A DNA stretch of 64,000 bases from positions 62,001 through 126,000 of the forward strand of contig CADAAR010000001.1 in the NCBI GenBank assembly GCA_902785945.1, read 5' to 3'. The notes beneath the pieces are model-generated. The model did no database searches, was not told the DNA's origin, and saw only the letters and a list, made by a program, of their open reading frames with translations. The stretch comes from an uncultured Prevotellaceae bacterium (GTDB taxonomy: Bacteria; Bacteroidota; Bacteroidia; Bacteroidales; Bacteroidaceae). The position numbers and the translations under genes are program-made. This document shows, piece after piece, positions 35,043 through 43,033 of this stretch (its first letter is position 1; every line of letters starts with the position of its first letter).

Positions 35043-36110
35043 ATGAAGAAGTACAACTTTAACGCCGGTCCCTCGATGCTTCCCCGCGAAGTGATTGAGA
35101 AGACCGCTCAACAGTGTCTTGATTTCAATGGTTCGGGTCTCTCTTTGATGGAGATTAGCCACCGTGCAAAGGATTTCCAGCCCGTAGTCGACGAGGCTGT
35201 GGCTCTGGTAAAGGAGCTCCTCGACATTCCCGAGGGCTACTCAGTGATCTTCCTTGGCGGTGGTGCCAGTCTTGAGTTCTGCATGATTCCTTTCAACTTC
35301 CTGATTAAGAAGGCTGCTTACCTGAACACTGGTGTTTGGGCAAAGAAGGCCATGAAGGAAGCCAAGTTGTTTGGTGAGGTAGTAGAGGTGGCTTCTTCAG
35401 CTGATGCCAACTATACCTTCATCCCGAAGGACTGGACCGTTCCTGCCGATGCTGACTATCTGCATATCACCACCAATAATACCATCTACGGTACTGAGAT
35501 CCGCAAGGACCTCGATGTCAACGTGCCCCTGATCGCCGATATGTCGTCGGACATCATGAGCCGTCCTGTTGACGTGAGCAAGTATGATGCTATCTATGCC
35601 GGTGCCCAGAAGAACCTGGCTATGGCCGGTGTCACCATCATCATCCTGAAGGACGAGAAGCTGGGTCGTGCACCCCGTGAGATTCCCACGATGCTCGACT
35701 ACCGCACACACGTCGACAAGGGTTCGATGTTCAACACACCTCCTGTAGTGCCCATCTACTGCGCTCTCGAGAACCTGCGTTGGATCAAGGCTCAGGGTGG
35801 TGTTGCCGCTATGGACAAGCTGGCTAAGCAGCGTGCAGAGATCGTTTATGGCGAGATCGACCGCAACAAGATGTTCGTAGGTACCGCCAAGGAGGAGGAC
35901 CGTTCGCTGATGAACCTCTGCTTCGTGATGGCCGACGAGTATAAGGAGTTGGAGAAGGACTTCCTCGACTTCGCCGTTTCTAAGGGTATGGTTGGCGTGA
36001 AGGGTCACCGTTCGGTTGGTGGCTTCCGTGCTTCTTGCTACAACGCCCAGACCATCGAAGGCTGTAACGCCCTCGTTGCCTGCATGAAAGAATTCGAGGC
36101 AAATCATTAA
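35043..36110 (+). CDS. serC: Phosphoserine aminotransferase
   Basis: 355 residues. Class V aminotransferase: N-terminal [25 protein letters not shown], and PLP-binding Lys190 in [12 protein letters not shown]. It converts 3-phosphohydroxypyruvate and glutamate to phosphoserine, with serA supplying the substrate. A weak -7 candidate (TAATTTCG, 34981-34988) precedes it. It is 12 bases from serA, so the two steps are co-expressed. Confidence 0.96.
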   Translation: MKKYNFNAGPSMLPREVIEKTAQQCLDFNGSGLSLMEISHRAKDFQPVVDEAVALVKELLDIPEGYSVIFLGGGASLEFCMIPFNFLIKKAAYLNTGVWAKKAMKEAKLFGEVVEVASSADANYTFIPKDWTVPADADYLHITTNNTIYGTEIRKDLDVNVPLIADMSSDIMSRPVDVSKYDAIYAGAQKNLAMAGVTIIILKDEKLGRAPREIPTMLDYRTHVDKGSMFNTPPVVPIYCALENLRWIKAQGGVAAMDKLAKQRAEIVYGEIDRNKMFVGTAKEEDRSLMNLCFVMADEYKELEKDFLDFAVSKGMVGVKGHRSVGGFRASCYNAQTIEGCNALVACMKEFEANH

Positions 36111-36122
36111 TAAATCATTATC

Positions 36123-37040
36123 ATGAAAGTATTAGTTGCAACAGAGAAGCCTTTCGCAGCAGCTGCTGTGAATGGCATTAAGGCAGAGATTGAGGCAGCA
36201 GGCAATGAGCTGGTGCTGCTCGAGAAATATACTGAGAAGGCTCAGTTCCTGGAGGCAGTGAAAGATGCCGACGCGCTGATCATCCGTTCGGATAAGGTTG
36301 ACGCAGAGGTACTCGACGCCGCTAAGCAGTTGAAGATCGTGGTTCGTGCCGGTGCCGGTTACGACAACATCGACCTCGCCGCTGCTACCGCTCACAATGT
36401 GGTAGCCGAGAACACCCCGGGTCAGAACTCCAACGCCGTTGCCGAGCTGGTATTCGGTCTGCTGGTGATGGCCGTTCGTGGTTTCTACAACGGTAAGAGT
36501 GGTTCAGAGCTGCTGGGTAAGAAACTCGGTATTCTGGCTTTCGGTAATGTAGGTCGTAATGTGGCCCGCATCGCCAAGGGCTTCGGCATGGATGTCTATG
36601 CTTACGACGCTTTCTGCCCTGCAGAGGTGATCGAAAAGGCTGGTGTTCACGCTGTGGCTAATCAGGACGCTCTGTTCGAGACCTGTGATGTTGTTTCACT
36701 CCATATCCCCGCTACTCCCGAGACCAAACAGAGCATCAACGCTGCTCTCGTTGGTAAGATGAAGAAGGGTGGTGTGCTGGTGAACACAGCCCGTAAGGAA
36801 GTTATCAACGAGCCTGAGCTGATCAAGCTGATGCAGGAGCGCGAGGACCTGAAGTTCGTGACCGACATCATGCCCGATGCCAACGACGAGTTCCTGAAGT
36901 TCGAAGGCCGTTATTTCTCAACCCCGAAGAAGATGGGTGCTCAGACTGCCGAGGCTAATATCAATGCCGGTATCGCAGCCGCTAAGCAGATCAACGCTTT
37001 CTTCAAGGATGGCGACACCAAATTCCAGGTGAACAAGTAA
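36123..37040 (+). CDS. serA: D-3-phosphoglycerate dehydrogenase, short form without regulatory domain
   Basis: 305 residues: NAD-dependent 2-hydroxyacid dehydrogenase fold with AFGNVGRNVARIA (nucleotide binding, 139-151) and the catalytic Arg in NTARKEV. The usual Thr-Pro-His of the active site reads TPKKMGAQT, so the catalytic His is replaced by Lys (residue 269). This is the pattern I know from the short 'type III' enzymes, such as that of Entamoeba. There is no ACT or ASB domain, so serine feedback of the E. coli kind is not expected. First step of serine synthesis. Confidence 0.93.
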   Translation: MKVLVATEKPFAAAAVNGIKAEIEAAGNELVLLEKYTEKAQFLEAVKDADALIIRSDKVDAEVLDAAKQLKIVVRAGAGYDNIDLAAATAHNVVAENTPGQNSNAVAELVFGLLVMAVRGFYNGKSGSELLGKKLGILAFGNVGRNVARIAKGFGMDVYAYDAFCPAEVIEKAGVHAVANQDALFETCDVVSLHIPATPETKQSINAALVGKMKKGGVLVNTARKEVINEPELIKLMQEREDLKFVTDIMPDANDEFLKFEGRYFSTPKKMGAQTAEANINAGIAAAKQINAFFKDGDTKFQVNK

Positions 37041-37041
37041 T

Positions 37042-38289
37042 ATGGCAATCATCAAACCATTCAAAGGTATCCGTCCACCGAAGGATCTGGTGGAGCAGGT
37101 GGAGAGCCGTCCTTACGACGTACTCGACAGTGAAGAGGCGAGGGCAGAGGCAGGCGACAACGAGAAGAGTCTCTACCACATTATCAAGCCCGAAATCGAC
37201 TTCCCTGTAGGCACATCTGAGTACGATCCCCGTGTGTATGAGAAAGCTGCTGAGAACTTCCAGAAGTTCCAGGATAAAGGCTGGCTCGTTCAGGATGCGC
37301 GCGAACATTATTATATTTACGCGCAGACCATGAACGGCAAGACGCAGTACGGTCTCGTGGTATGTGCCCATACCGACGACTATATGGCTGGCCGCATCAA
37401 GAAGCACGAGCTTACCCGTCGCGATAAGGAGGAAGACCGCATGAAGCACGTCCGCGTGAACAATGCAAACATCGAACCTGTGTTCTTCGCCTATCCCGAC
37501 AATGCCGTGCTCAACGAGATTCTGATGCGTTATGCCGCTACCGAGCCTGAGTACGACTTCATCGCCCCCATCGACGGCTTCCGTCATCAGTTCTGGGTGA
37601 TCAACGACGAGAAGGATACGCAGACCATCACCGACGAGTTTGCCAAGATGCCTTCGCTCTATATCGCCGACGGTCATCACCGCAGCGCCGCTGCCGCTCT
37701 CGTAGGTGCGGAGAAACAGAAGCAGAACCCCAACCACAACGGCACCGAGGAGTACAACTTCTTCATGGCCGTGTGTTTCCAGGCTTCGCAGCTCACAATT
37801 CTCGACTATAACCGCGTGGTGAAGGATCTCAACGGCCTGACGTCGGAGGAGTTCCTTGCTGCCCTGCAGGTGAACTTCATTGTCGAGGACAAGGGTACGG
37901 ACATCTACAAGCCCCAGCAGTTGCACGAGTTCTCGCTCTATCTCGACCAGCATTGGTTCAGTCTGAAGGCGAAGGAGGGAACATATGATAACAACGATCC
38001 TATCGGCGTGCTCGACGTGGATATCTCCAGCCGTCTGATTCTCGATGAGATTCTGAACATCGGCGACCTGCGTTCTTCGCAGCGTATCGACTTCGTGGGC
38101 GGTCTTCGTGGTCTTGGCGAGTTGAAGCGTCGTGTAGACTCTGGTGAGATGCGTGCCGCGCTGGCACTCTATCCCGTATCGATGCAGCAGATCATGGATA
38201 TTGCTGACAGCGGAAAGATCATGCCGCCGAAGGCCACCTGGTTCGAGCCGAAGCTCCGCTCAGGTCTTGTTATCCACAAGCTCAGCTAA
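37042..38289 (+). CDS. DUF1015 family protein in the serine operon
   Basis: 415 residues, starting 1 base after the serA stop. The family signature IADGHHRSAAA is present, as is KPFKGIRPPKDL at the start, where family members read 'PFRGLRP'. No signal peptide, so cytoplasmic. The biochemical role of DUF1015 is not settled; its location with serC and serA suggests a link to serine or phosphoserine metabolism (inference). The transcript ends at the hairpin at 38301. Confidence 0.88.
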   Translation: MAIIKPFKGIRPPKDLVEQVESRPYDVLDSEEARAEAGDNEKSLYHIIKPEIDFPVGTSEYDPRVYEKAAENFQKFQDKGWLVQDAREHYYIYAQTMNGKTQYGLVVCAHTDDYMAGRIKKHELTRRDKEEDRMKHVRVNNANIEPVFFAYPDNAVLNEILMRYAATEPEYDFIAPIDGFRHQFWVINDEKDTQTITDEFAKMPSLYIADGHHRSAAAALVGAEKQKQNPNHNGTEEYNFFMAVCFQASQLTILDYNRVVKDLNGLTSEEFLAALQVNFIVEDKGTDIYKPQQLHEFSLYLDQHWFSLKAKEGTYDNNDPIGVLDVDISSRLILDEILNIGDLRSSQRIDFVGGLRGLGELKRRVDSGEMRAALALYPVSMQQIMDIADSGKIMPPKATWFEPKLRSGLVIHKLS

Positions 38290-38300
38290 ACAAATAAAGA

Positions 38301-38332
38301 ATCCCTGCTCAACCGAGCGGGGATCTTTTTTT
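38301..38332 (+). terminator. Intrinsic terminator of the serC-serA-DUF1015 operon
   Basis: ATCCCTGCTC / GAGCGGGGAT (one T-G pair), 4-base loop, then CTTTTTTT. Related in its outer arm to the AATCCCC hairpins at 2899, 23368 and 47395. Confidence 0.85.
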
Positions 38333-38382
38333 ACTATTCACTAGCTTAAGCATTCGGATCGTAGTCTTCACCGGCTATTTGG

Positions 38383-38997
38383 TTAATAGCTGAACCGGCT
38401 GCCGTTCCATTTCAGCGTCTTCTGCCATTTCTCTTTGCCGTTCTCGCTCCACTGCGTCACAATGATGTCTTTGCCTGTGCGTGGTAGGGAATAAGAGATG
38501 TTGAAATAATCCACTTCGATGCCTGCATCATACAACGACATCGTCTTCGTGGCATTATTGTAGCGGTAGAAGTTCAGACCGTCGTACTGTCCTGGGGAGC
38601 TACGCTTGCCGTTTTCGGAGAGCTCGACGCAATAGGCAAACAGTTTGTGCTTCTTGTCGGCCATGTTCCAGTAGCACATCTCCCATTTGTTTGTGAAACC
38701 GTTTTGACGAGACTCCACGAGAATATAGCCTGCTTTCTTGTCGACGGTTATCGTATAGCCCTCGGGTTGAGATTGGCCCTTGCGATAGCGTTCCAGAGCC
38801 TGGCGCAGAGCATTTGTCGATTCATCGACCTCCTCATCCTCGTTACCGTCGGAAGAAGTAACATACGACCATGCGAAGTCGACAATATCGGGGGTTGCAC
38901 CCTGGTATTTCACTTTAATGCCGTCCTGTGCTGCCATTGCTAAGGTGCAGCAGGCAAAGATGATGGCTAATGATAATCTTTTCATGAAATTCATCAT
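38383..38997 (-). CDS. Secreted hypothetical protein
   Basis: 204 residues with signal peptide (MKRLSLAIIFACCTLAMAAQ after a short MMNF lead; the second or third Met may be the true start). The mature protein is soluble and beta-rich, with KVKYQGATPDIVDFAW at its start and paired aromatic positions (WEMCYWNMADKKHKLFAY). I do not recognise a named family. Likely periplasmic. It has its own promoter (39025-39032), divergent from the protease gene. Confidence 0.75.
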   Translation of the reverse strand: MMNFMKRLSLAIIFACCTLAMAAQDGIKVKYQGATPDIVDFAWSYVTSSDGNEDEEVDESTNALRQALERYRKGQSQPEGYTITVDKKAGYILVESRQNGFTNKWEMCYWNMADKKHKLFAYCVELSENGKRSSPGQYDGLNFYRYNNATKTMSLYDAGIEVDYFNISYSLPRTGKDIIVTQWSENGKEKWQKTLKWNGSRFSY

Positions 38998-39024
38998 AAT
39001 ACGTTATTCATTTAAATGTCGGCA

Positions 39025-39032
39025 CAAAGTTA
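39025..39032 (-). promoter_or_regulatory. -7 element for the secreted hypothetical protein
   Basis: Reverse strand TAACTTTG, 27 bases upstream of the start. Confidence 0.6.
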
Positions 39033-39096
39033 CATGAAAAATCTGACTGGCAAATAAAAAATCGGGAAAAAGTTTTAGAATATGAAAACTTTTGTG

Positions 39097-39104
39097 TACT
39101 TTTG
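39097..39104 (+). promoter_or_regulatory. -7 element for the zinc protease gene
   Basis: TACTTTTG, 32 bases upstream of the ATG at 39137. Confidence 0.6.
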
Positions 39105-39136
39105 CAACATATTATGAACTAAAAACGTAGAAGAAT

Positions 39137-40009
39137 ATGAAACTTACAGGAAGAAGAGAAAGTAGTAATGTGGAAGACCGTCGCGGTCTGAGTGGTGGTG
39201 CGAAAGCTGGTATCGGTGGTATCGGAGCCATTATCGTGGCTGCGCTGTTTGCCTGGATGAGTGGTGGCGACCCCGTGTCGGCCGGTCTTCAGGCTGCCCA
39301 GCAGCAGATGTCGGCAAAGACGGAGAGTGTGGATCCTGAGAACTTCACCGAAGAGGAGCAGCAGCTGGCTACTGAGTGTAAGCAGATTCTGGCTTCTACC
39401 GAGGATGTATGGGGCAAGGTATTCCAGGAGTTGGGTCGTACCTATGAGCCGCCAACGCTGGTGCTGTTTACTAATCAGGTGAACTCCGCCTGCGGCTCTG
39501 CATCGGCAGCCGTTGGTCCGTTCTATTGTTCAGGCGACCAGAAGCTCTACATCGACCTCTCGTTCTTTACGCAGATGAAGCGTCAGCTGGGTGTGGAGGG
39601 TAACACATTCGCCTATGCCTACGTGATTGCCCATGAGATTGGCCACCATGTGGAGAACTCGCTCGGTATTCTGGGTAAGGCCCATCAAGCCATGAATCAG
39701 ACCGACAAGGTGAGTGCCAATCAGATCAGTGTGCGTCTGGAATTGCTGGCCGACTACTATGCCGGTGTGTGGGCTCACTACGAAGACGCTATGAACCACT
39801 CGATGGAGTATGGCGACCTAGAGAAAGGTCTGGAGCTGGCTAAGGCCATTGGCGACGACTGGCTGCAGAAGAAGGCTCAGGGCAGGGCCACACCCGAGTC
39901 GTTTACCCATGGTACCAGTGATCAGCGTAAGCGTTGGCTGAAGAAGGGTTACGAGACGGGTAATATGTCGACTTCGACGTTTAATGTGCAGAATTACAAC
40001 GACCTGTAA
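39137..40009 (+). CDS. YpfJ-like neutral zinc metallopeptidase (KPN_02809 family)
   Basis: 290 residues. N-terminal motif RGLSGG and one membrane helix (about 23-42), then the peptidase domain with H166-E167-xx-H170 (AYVIAHEIGHHVEN) and a downstream Glu in LELLADYYAGVWAHY, the third zinc ligand. QQQLATECKQILASTEDVW and GPFYCSGDQKLYIDLSFF are family hallmarks. Substrate unknown. It is membrane-anchored with the active site probably outside the cytoplasm. It is followed 20 bases later by the RNase P RNA. Confidence 0.9.
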   Translation: MKLTGRRESSNVEDRRGLSGGAKAGIGGIGAIIVAALFAWMSGGDPVSAGLQAAQQQMSAKTESVDPENFTEEEQQLATECKQILASTEDVWGKVFQELGRTYEPPTLVLFTNQVNSACGSASAAVGPFYCSGDQKLYIDLSFFTQMKRQLGVEGNTFAYAYVIAHEIGHHVENSLGILGKAHQAMNQTDKVSANQISVRLELLADYYAGVWAHYEDAMNHSMEYGDLEKGLELAKAIGDDWLQKKAQGRATPESFTHGTSDQRKRWLKKGYETGNMSTSTFNVQNYNDL

Positions 40010-40028
40010 TCCGTTATAATAATATTGA

Positions 40029-40390
40029 AAGCACTGCTCCGGTCTGTCGCTGGCGCCTCAGGGTGCGAGAGGAAAGTCCGGGCAGTATAGGGCGCCCCAC
40101 TTCTGAAAATGGAAGCTATTGGTGACAGTAGGTGCCGGCAGAAGAAAACAACCGCCCCTGGAGTGGGTAAGGGTGAGAAGGTGGTGTAAGAGACCACCAG
40201 CTGATGGGTGATCATCAGGCTGTGCCGACTGGGGACTGCAAGTTCATGTATACCATCGTCTGAGGGTTGCCCGCCCGAGTAAACGATGAAGGGTAGAACG
40301 CTGGAGCCATGGGGTGACTCATGGAGTAGATAAATGACAGGCGCCCCTTCGGGGGCACAGAACCCGGCTTATAGGAGCAGTGCTTTTTTA
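40029..40390 (+). ncRNA. rnpB: RNase P RNA component (class A)
   Basis: Contains the universal cores GAGGAAAGTCCGGGC near 40068-40082 and ACAGAACCCGGCTTA near 40357-40371. The ends pair perfectly (GCACTGCTCC at 40031-40040 with GGAGCAGTGC at 40374-40383), forming helix P1. It is followed by a T run, so the P1 helix also serves as terminator. The RNA is the catalytic part of the ribonuclease that removes 5' leaders from tRNA precursors. A hairpin loop GCGCCCCTTCGGGGGC near the 3' end is typical. Confidence 0.97.
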
Positions 40391-40401
40391 ATTGTTTTGT
40401 T

Positions 40402-41334
40402 ATGTCGAAGCGCTTTCTGAAGAATATCTATCACAAGCTTAGTCTGACCATCCGTTTCTTTACGGCTAAGCGCGTGTTGGCTCAGGCATCAGCGCTGACC
40501 TATTCTACACTGCTTGCTTTCGTTCCCATTGTGGCGGTGATCTTCGCCATAGCACGAGGCTTCGGCTATAACAAATACATTGAGATTTGGTTTCGCGATG
40601 CCCTCTCAACGCAGCCGCAGGCAGCAGAGGCCATCATCGGTTTTGTGAACAGCTATCTGATTCACACCCAAAGCGGCATATTCCTGGGCATCGGACTGAT
40701 ATTTATGCTCTACACGGTGCTGATGCTGATGAACAATGTGGAGGAGACCTTCAATCATGTTTGGCAAGTGAGCAACTCGCGACCTATCATCCGCTCGTTT
40801 ACCAACTATCTCGCGGTGTTCCTGCTCTTCCCGATACTGCTGATTATTGCCATCGGTTTGTCCTTCTATATCACTGCCTTTGAAACGAAAATGAGTCATT
40901 TCGAATTTCTGGGGCCAGTAGTGCGCTATCTGTTCAGCTTTTTGCCCTATATCCTGCTGTCGCTGCTCTTTATCGGACTGTATATCTATATGCCGAACAC
41001 CAAGGTTAAGCCATCGTGTGCCATCATTCCGGGCATTTTAGCGGGTGTGGGCATGCAGATTCTGCAGATGGTGTATATCCACTCGCAGATATGGGTCACA
41101 GGCTACAACGCCATCTACGGCTCGTTTGCCGCGCTGCCGCTGTTTATGTTGTGGATTCAGATGTCATGGACCATCTGTCTGTTCGGCGCACAACTCACCT
41201 ATACGAATCAGAACATGAATCGCATAGGTATTCATCTTGAAGTGATGGATATTCATCCGCTGGTGGATATGACGGATGACGAGCTGAGTCCCGAAGCGAC
41301 GGATCTGTATTCCGACCGCTTGGATTCACTCTGA
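40402..41334 (+). CDS. YihY/BrkB family inner-membrane protein
   Basis: 310 residues. Family opening AKRVLAQASALTYSTLLAFVPIVAVIF is present, followed by five or six further hydrophobic helices and the motif YGSFAALPLFMLWIQMSWTICLFGAQL. The C-terminus is acidic. Members were once annotated as RNase BN, which proved wrong; the actual function is unresolved. It starts 12 bases after rnpB and overlaps the convergent M64 gene by 9 bases. Confidence 0.9.
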   Translation: MSKRFLKNIYHKLSLTIRFFTAKRVLAQASALTYSTLLAFVPIVAVIFAIARGFGYNKYIEIWFRDALSTQPQAAEAIIGFVNSYLIHTQSGIFLGIGLIFMLYTVLMLMNNVEETFNHVWQVSNSRPIIRSFTNYLAVFLLFPILLIIAIGLSFYITAFETKMSHFEFLGPVVRYLFSFLPYILLSLLFIGLYIYMPNTKVKPSCAIIPGILAGVGMQILQMVYIHSQIWVTGYNAIYGSFAALPLFMLWIQMSWTICLFGAQLTYTNQNMNRIGIHLEVMDIHPLVDMTDDELSPEATDLYSDRLDSL

Positions 41335-42555
41335 GTAAAAATCAATCAGTTTTTTGAGGGCCTGCTGACAGACGGGACAGAACTCCGGCTCTTCGTTAGT
41401 GCGCATGCGGCAGTTCTCGCAACCGCGCCAGACACCTTTCTCCTGATAACCACCGCCCTCGACGAGACCAGCCTTTCCTTGCTTGATGAGGTTTTCCCAT
41501 TTGATGAAGGCTGTGGCCTTGGTGGTAAGGTTCGGTTCCCAGGGTTCGTGGTCGTCGAAATAGATGGGGTCATCGTTACCGTAGGCATACTCATCGCCCA
41601 AGCCGCCGAACGAGTGGCCGAACTCATGCACCACAACAGGCAGGAACTGCATACCGCCGGTATAGCAGAGGTTATAGGAGTTGTAGATGCCACCACCACC
41701 GTAGTGATTGGTATTCACTAAAATAATAATGTGTTCGTAAGGCGTGCCTGCCAGAACGTCATGCAGTCGTTTCAGGTGGAGCGTGGTGAGATAACGGTCG
41801 CTGTAGAATGTATCGAAATGCGAACCCAGCGCGGTGTTTTTCCAAATGCCCTTTGCTGGTTCGCTGGTGCCCGATTCCTGCGAGGCAGACTTTAGGGCGA
41901 TGATGTTGAAGCGGTCTTGCATCGACTTAAACGGCTCGTGGTTGAAGAGCGAACCGATGGCCTTCCTACAGTCGTTCAGATAATGGTCCATTTCATCCTC
42001 AGTATAGCCCTCTGCCACGAAGGCGATACGGATGCAACGAGAAGTGTCGCTGGCCTGATGGAGCACGTCGTAGGGTGTGACGTTGCGCTCACCGGCCCTG
42101 CGGATCAGAATGTCGGAGGGAACGACAGTGTGGCGCATCCACTGATGCGTTTCGCCATGATTGTCGTAGAGCTCAACGGTGATATCGACGGTATCTTTGG
42201 GAAAGGGTACGAGAAACACGTTCTCGAACGATTTCTGCGTATGCTTGGCCTCATCGGTGGCGAGCCATTCCTGGAAGAGGGTAGAGAAGGAGTGACGGTA
42301 GATGACCTCCTGGCTGTTGTGGCGTCGCATGATAACCTGTCCGTTGCCTGTCAGCGGAACCTCGTTGAGATGGTGACGCTTACCGTACCAATGGGGCAGC
42401 GACACAAGCTCGTCGACATAGATGCCTGTCTGCACATCATCGCCCGCAAAACAATAGTCCAGTCGCAGCGTGCGGTCTTCGAAAAAGTCTTCAAACTGCT
42501 GCGCGTGAGCCGTCAGCCCAGCCATCCACAACAGCGCAACAACCCACTGTCTCAT
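41326..42555 (-). CDS. M64 family (IgA-peptidase-like) secreted zinc peptidase
   Basis: 409 residues with signal peptide (ending TAHAQ). Zinc motif H310-E311-xx-H314 in VVHEFGHSFGGLGDEY, the M64 signature, with GGGGIYNSYN before it. An N-terminal beta domain precedes the peptidase (about 20-165). The C-terminus carries two Cys pairs (GCENCRM and FCPVCQ) that look like a small zinc ribbon. M64 was named for a Clostridium IgA protease, but the target in Bacteroidota is not known. The gene overlaps the folK-like gene by 4 bases (ATGA). Confidence 0.9.
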   Translation of the reverse strand: MRQWVVALLWMAGLTAHAQQFEDFFEDRTLRLDYCFAGDDVQTGIYVDELVSLPHWYGKRHHLNEVPLTGNGQVIMRRHNSQEVIYRHSFSTLFQEWLATDEAKHTQKSFENVFLVPFPKDTVDITVELYDNHGETHQWMRHTVVPSDILIRRAGERNVTPYDVLHQASDTSRCIRIAFVAEGYTEDEMDHYLNDCRKAIGSLFNHEPFKSMQDRFNIIALKSASQESGTSEPAKGIWKNTALGSHFDTFYSDRYLTTLHLKRLHDVLAGTPYEHIIILVNTNHYGGGGIYNSYNLCYTGGMQFLPVVVHEFGHSFGGLGDEYAYGNDDPIYFDDHEPWEPNLTTKATAFIKWENLIKQGKAGLVEGGGYQEKGVWRGCENCRMRTNEEPEFCPVCQQALKKLIDFYSE

Positions 42556-42920
42556 GATAATTCGTTTAAAAGGTTTTTGACATAGTCTCTGTCCCAGTCT
42601 CTGAGGTGATGACGCTGTCCGTCGTACGAGAGCAGATCGAGGTCGATCACCACGATACCGTCTTCGTTATGAACACGTCCGATGCGTCGCTCCGTTTCCT
42701 TCAGCACCTCGCCAAGTAGTCCGTCGCTAAAGGCTGTCGTACCCTTACAGAGTTGGTTCAGATATGGTTCCTTCCGACTGGTGTTTACCGGTTCTGTCCA
42801 AATGACGGAGGTGAAATGCACCTCTTCCATCAACTGTGTCAGCTGCTCTCTGGCCTTTGCCAGATTCGCTTCCTGGTTCTCGTTCGATGCCAACGAGATG
42901 ATCACTTCGTGTTGCTTCAT
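42552..42920 (-). CDS. folK: HPPK-like protein (7,8-dihydro-6-hydroxymethylpterin pyrophosphokinase), short form
   Basis: 122 residues, against about 160 in E. coli FolK. The opening VIISLASNENQEANL, the WTEPVN strand and the catalytic block RRIGRVHNEDGIVVIDLDLL are recognisable. The usual RWGPR that precedes DIDLL is changed, and the C-terminal loop with PHP and R-FVL-PL is missing. It would add pyrophosphate to the pterin in folate synthesis if active. Activity is uncertain; a paralogue elsewhere is possible. It is co-transcribed with the M64 gene. Confidence 0.72.
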   Translation of the reverse strand: MKQHEVIISLASNENQEANLAKAREQLTQLMEEVHFTSVIWTEPVNTSRKEPYLNQLCKGTTAFSDGLLGEVLKETERRIGRVHNEDGIVVIDLDLLSYDGQRHHLRDWDRDYVKNLLNELS

Positions 42921-42942
42921 ATTATATAATTCTGTTTCGCTG

Positions 42943-42950
42943 CAAAATTA
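42943..42950 (-). promoter_or_regulatory. -7 element for folK-like/M64
   Basis: Reverse strand TAATTTTG, 22 bases upstream of the folK-like ATG. Confidence 0.6.
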
Positions 42951-43021
42951 CAAATTAGTGAGCGAAATACCAAATAAATAACTTTTTTTCTCTAAATGCA
43001 TTGATTTAAAAATAAAATTCG

Positions 43022-43029
43022 TATATTTG
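43022..43029 (+). promoter_or_regulatory. -7 element for the four-gene signalling unit
   Basis: TATATTTG, only 4 bases before the ATG at 43034, so the leader would be very short or the used start slightly downstream. Confidence 0.55.
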
Positions 43030-43033
43030 CAGC

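Noticed and set aside
37003..37953. Reverse frame of 316 residues opposite the DUF1015 gene
   Set aside because: Antisense shadow; the DUF1015 frame has the family signature and operon spacing.
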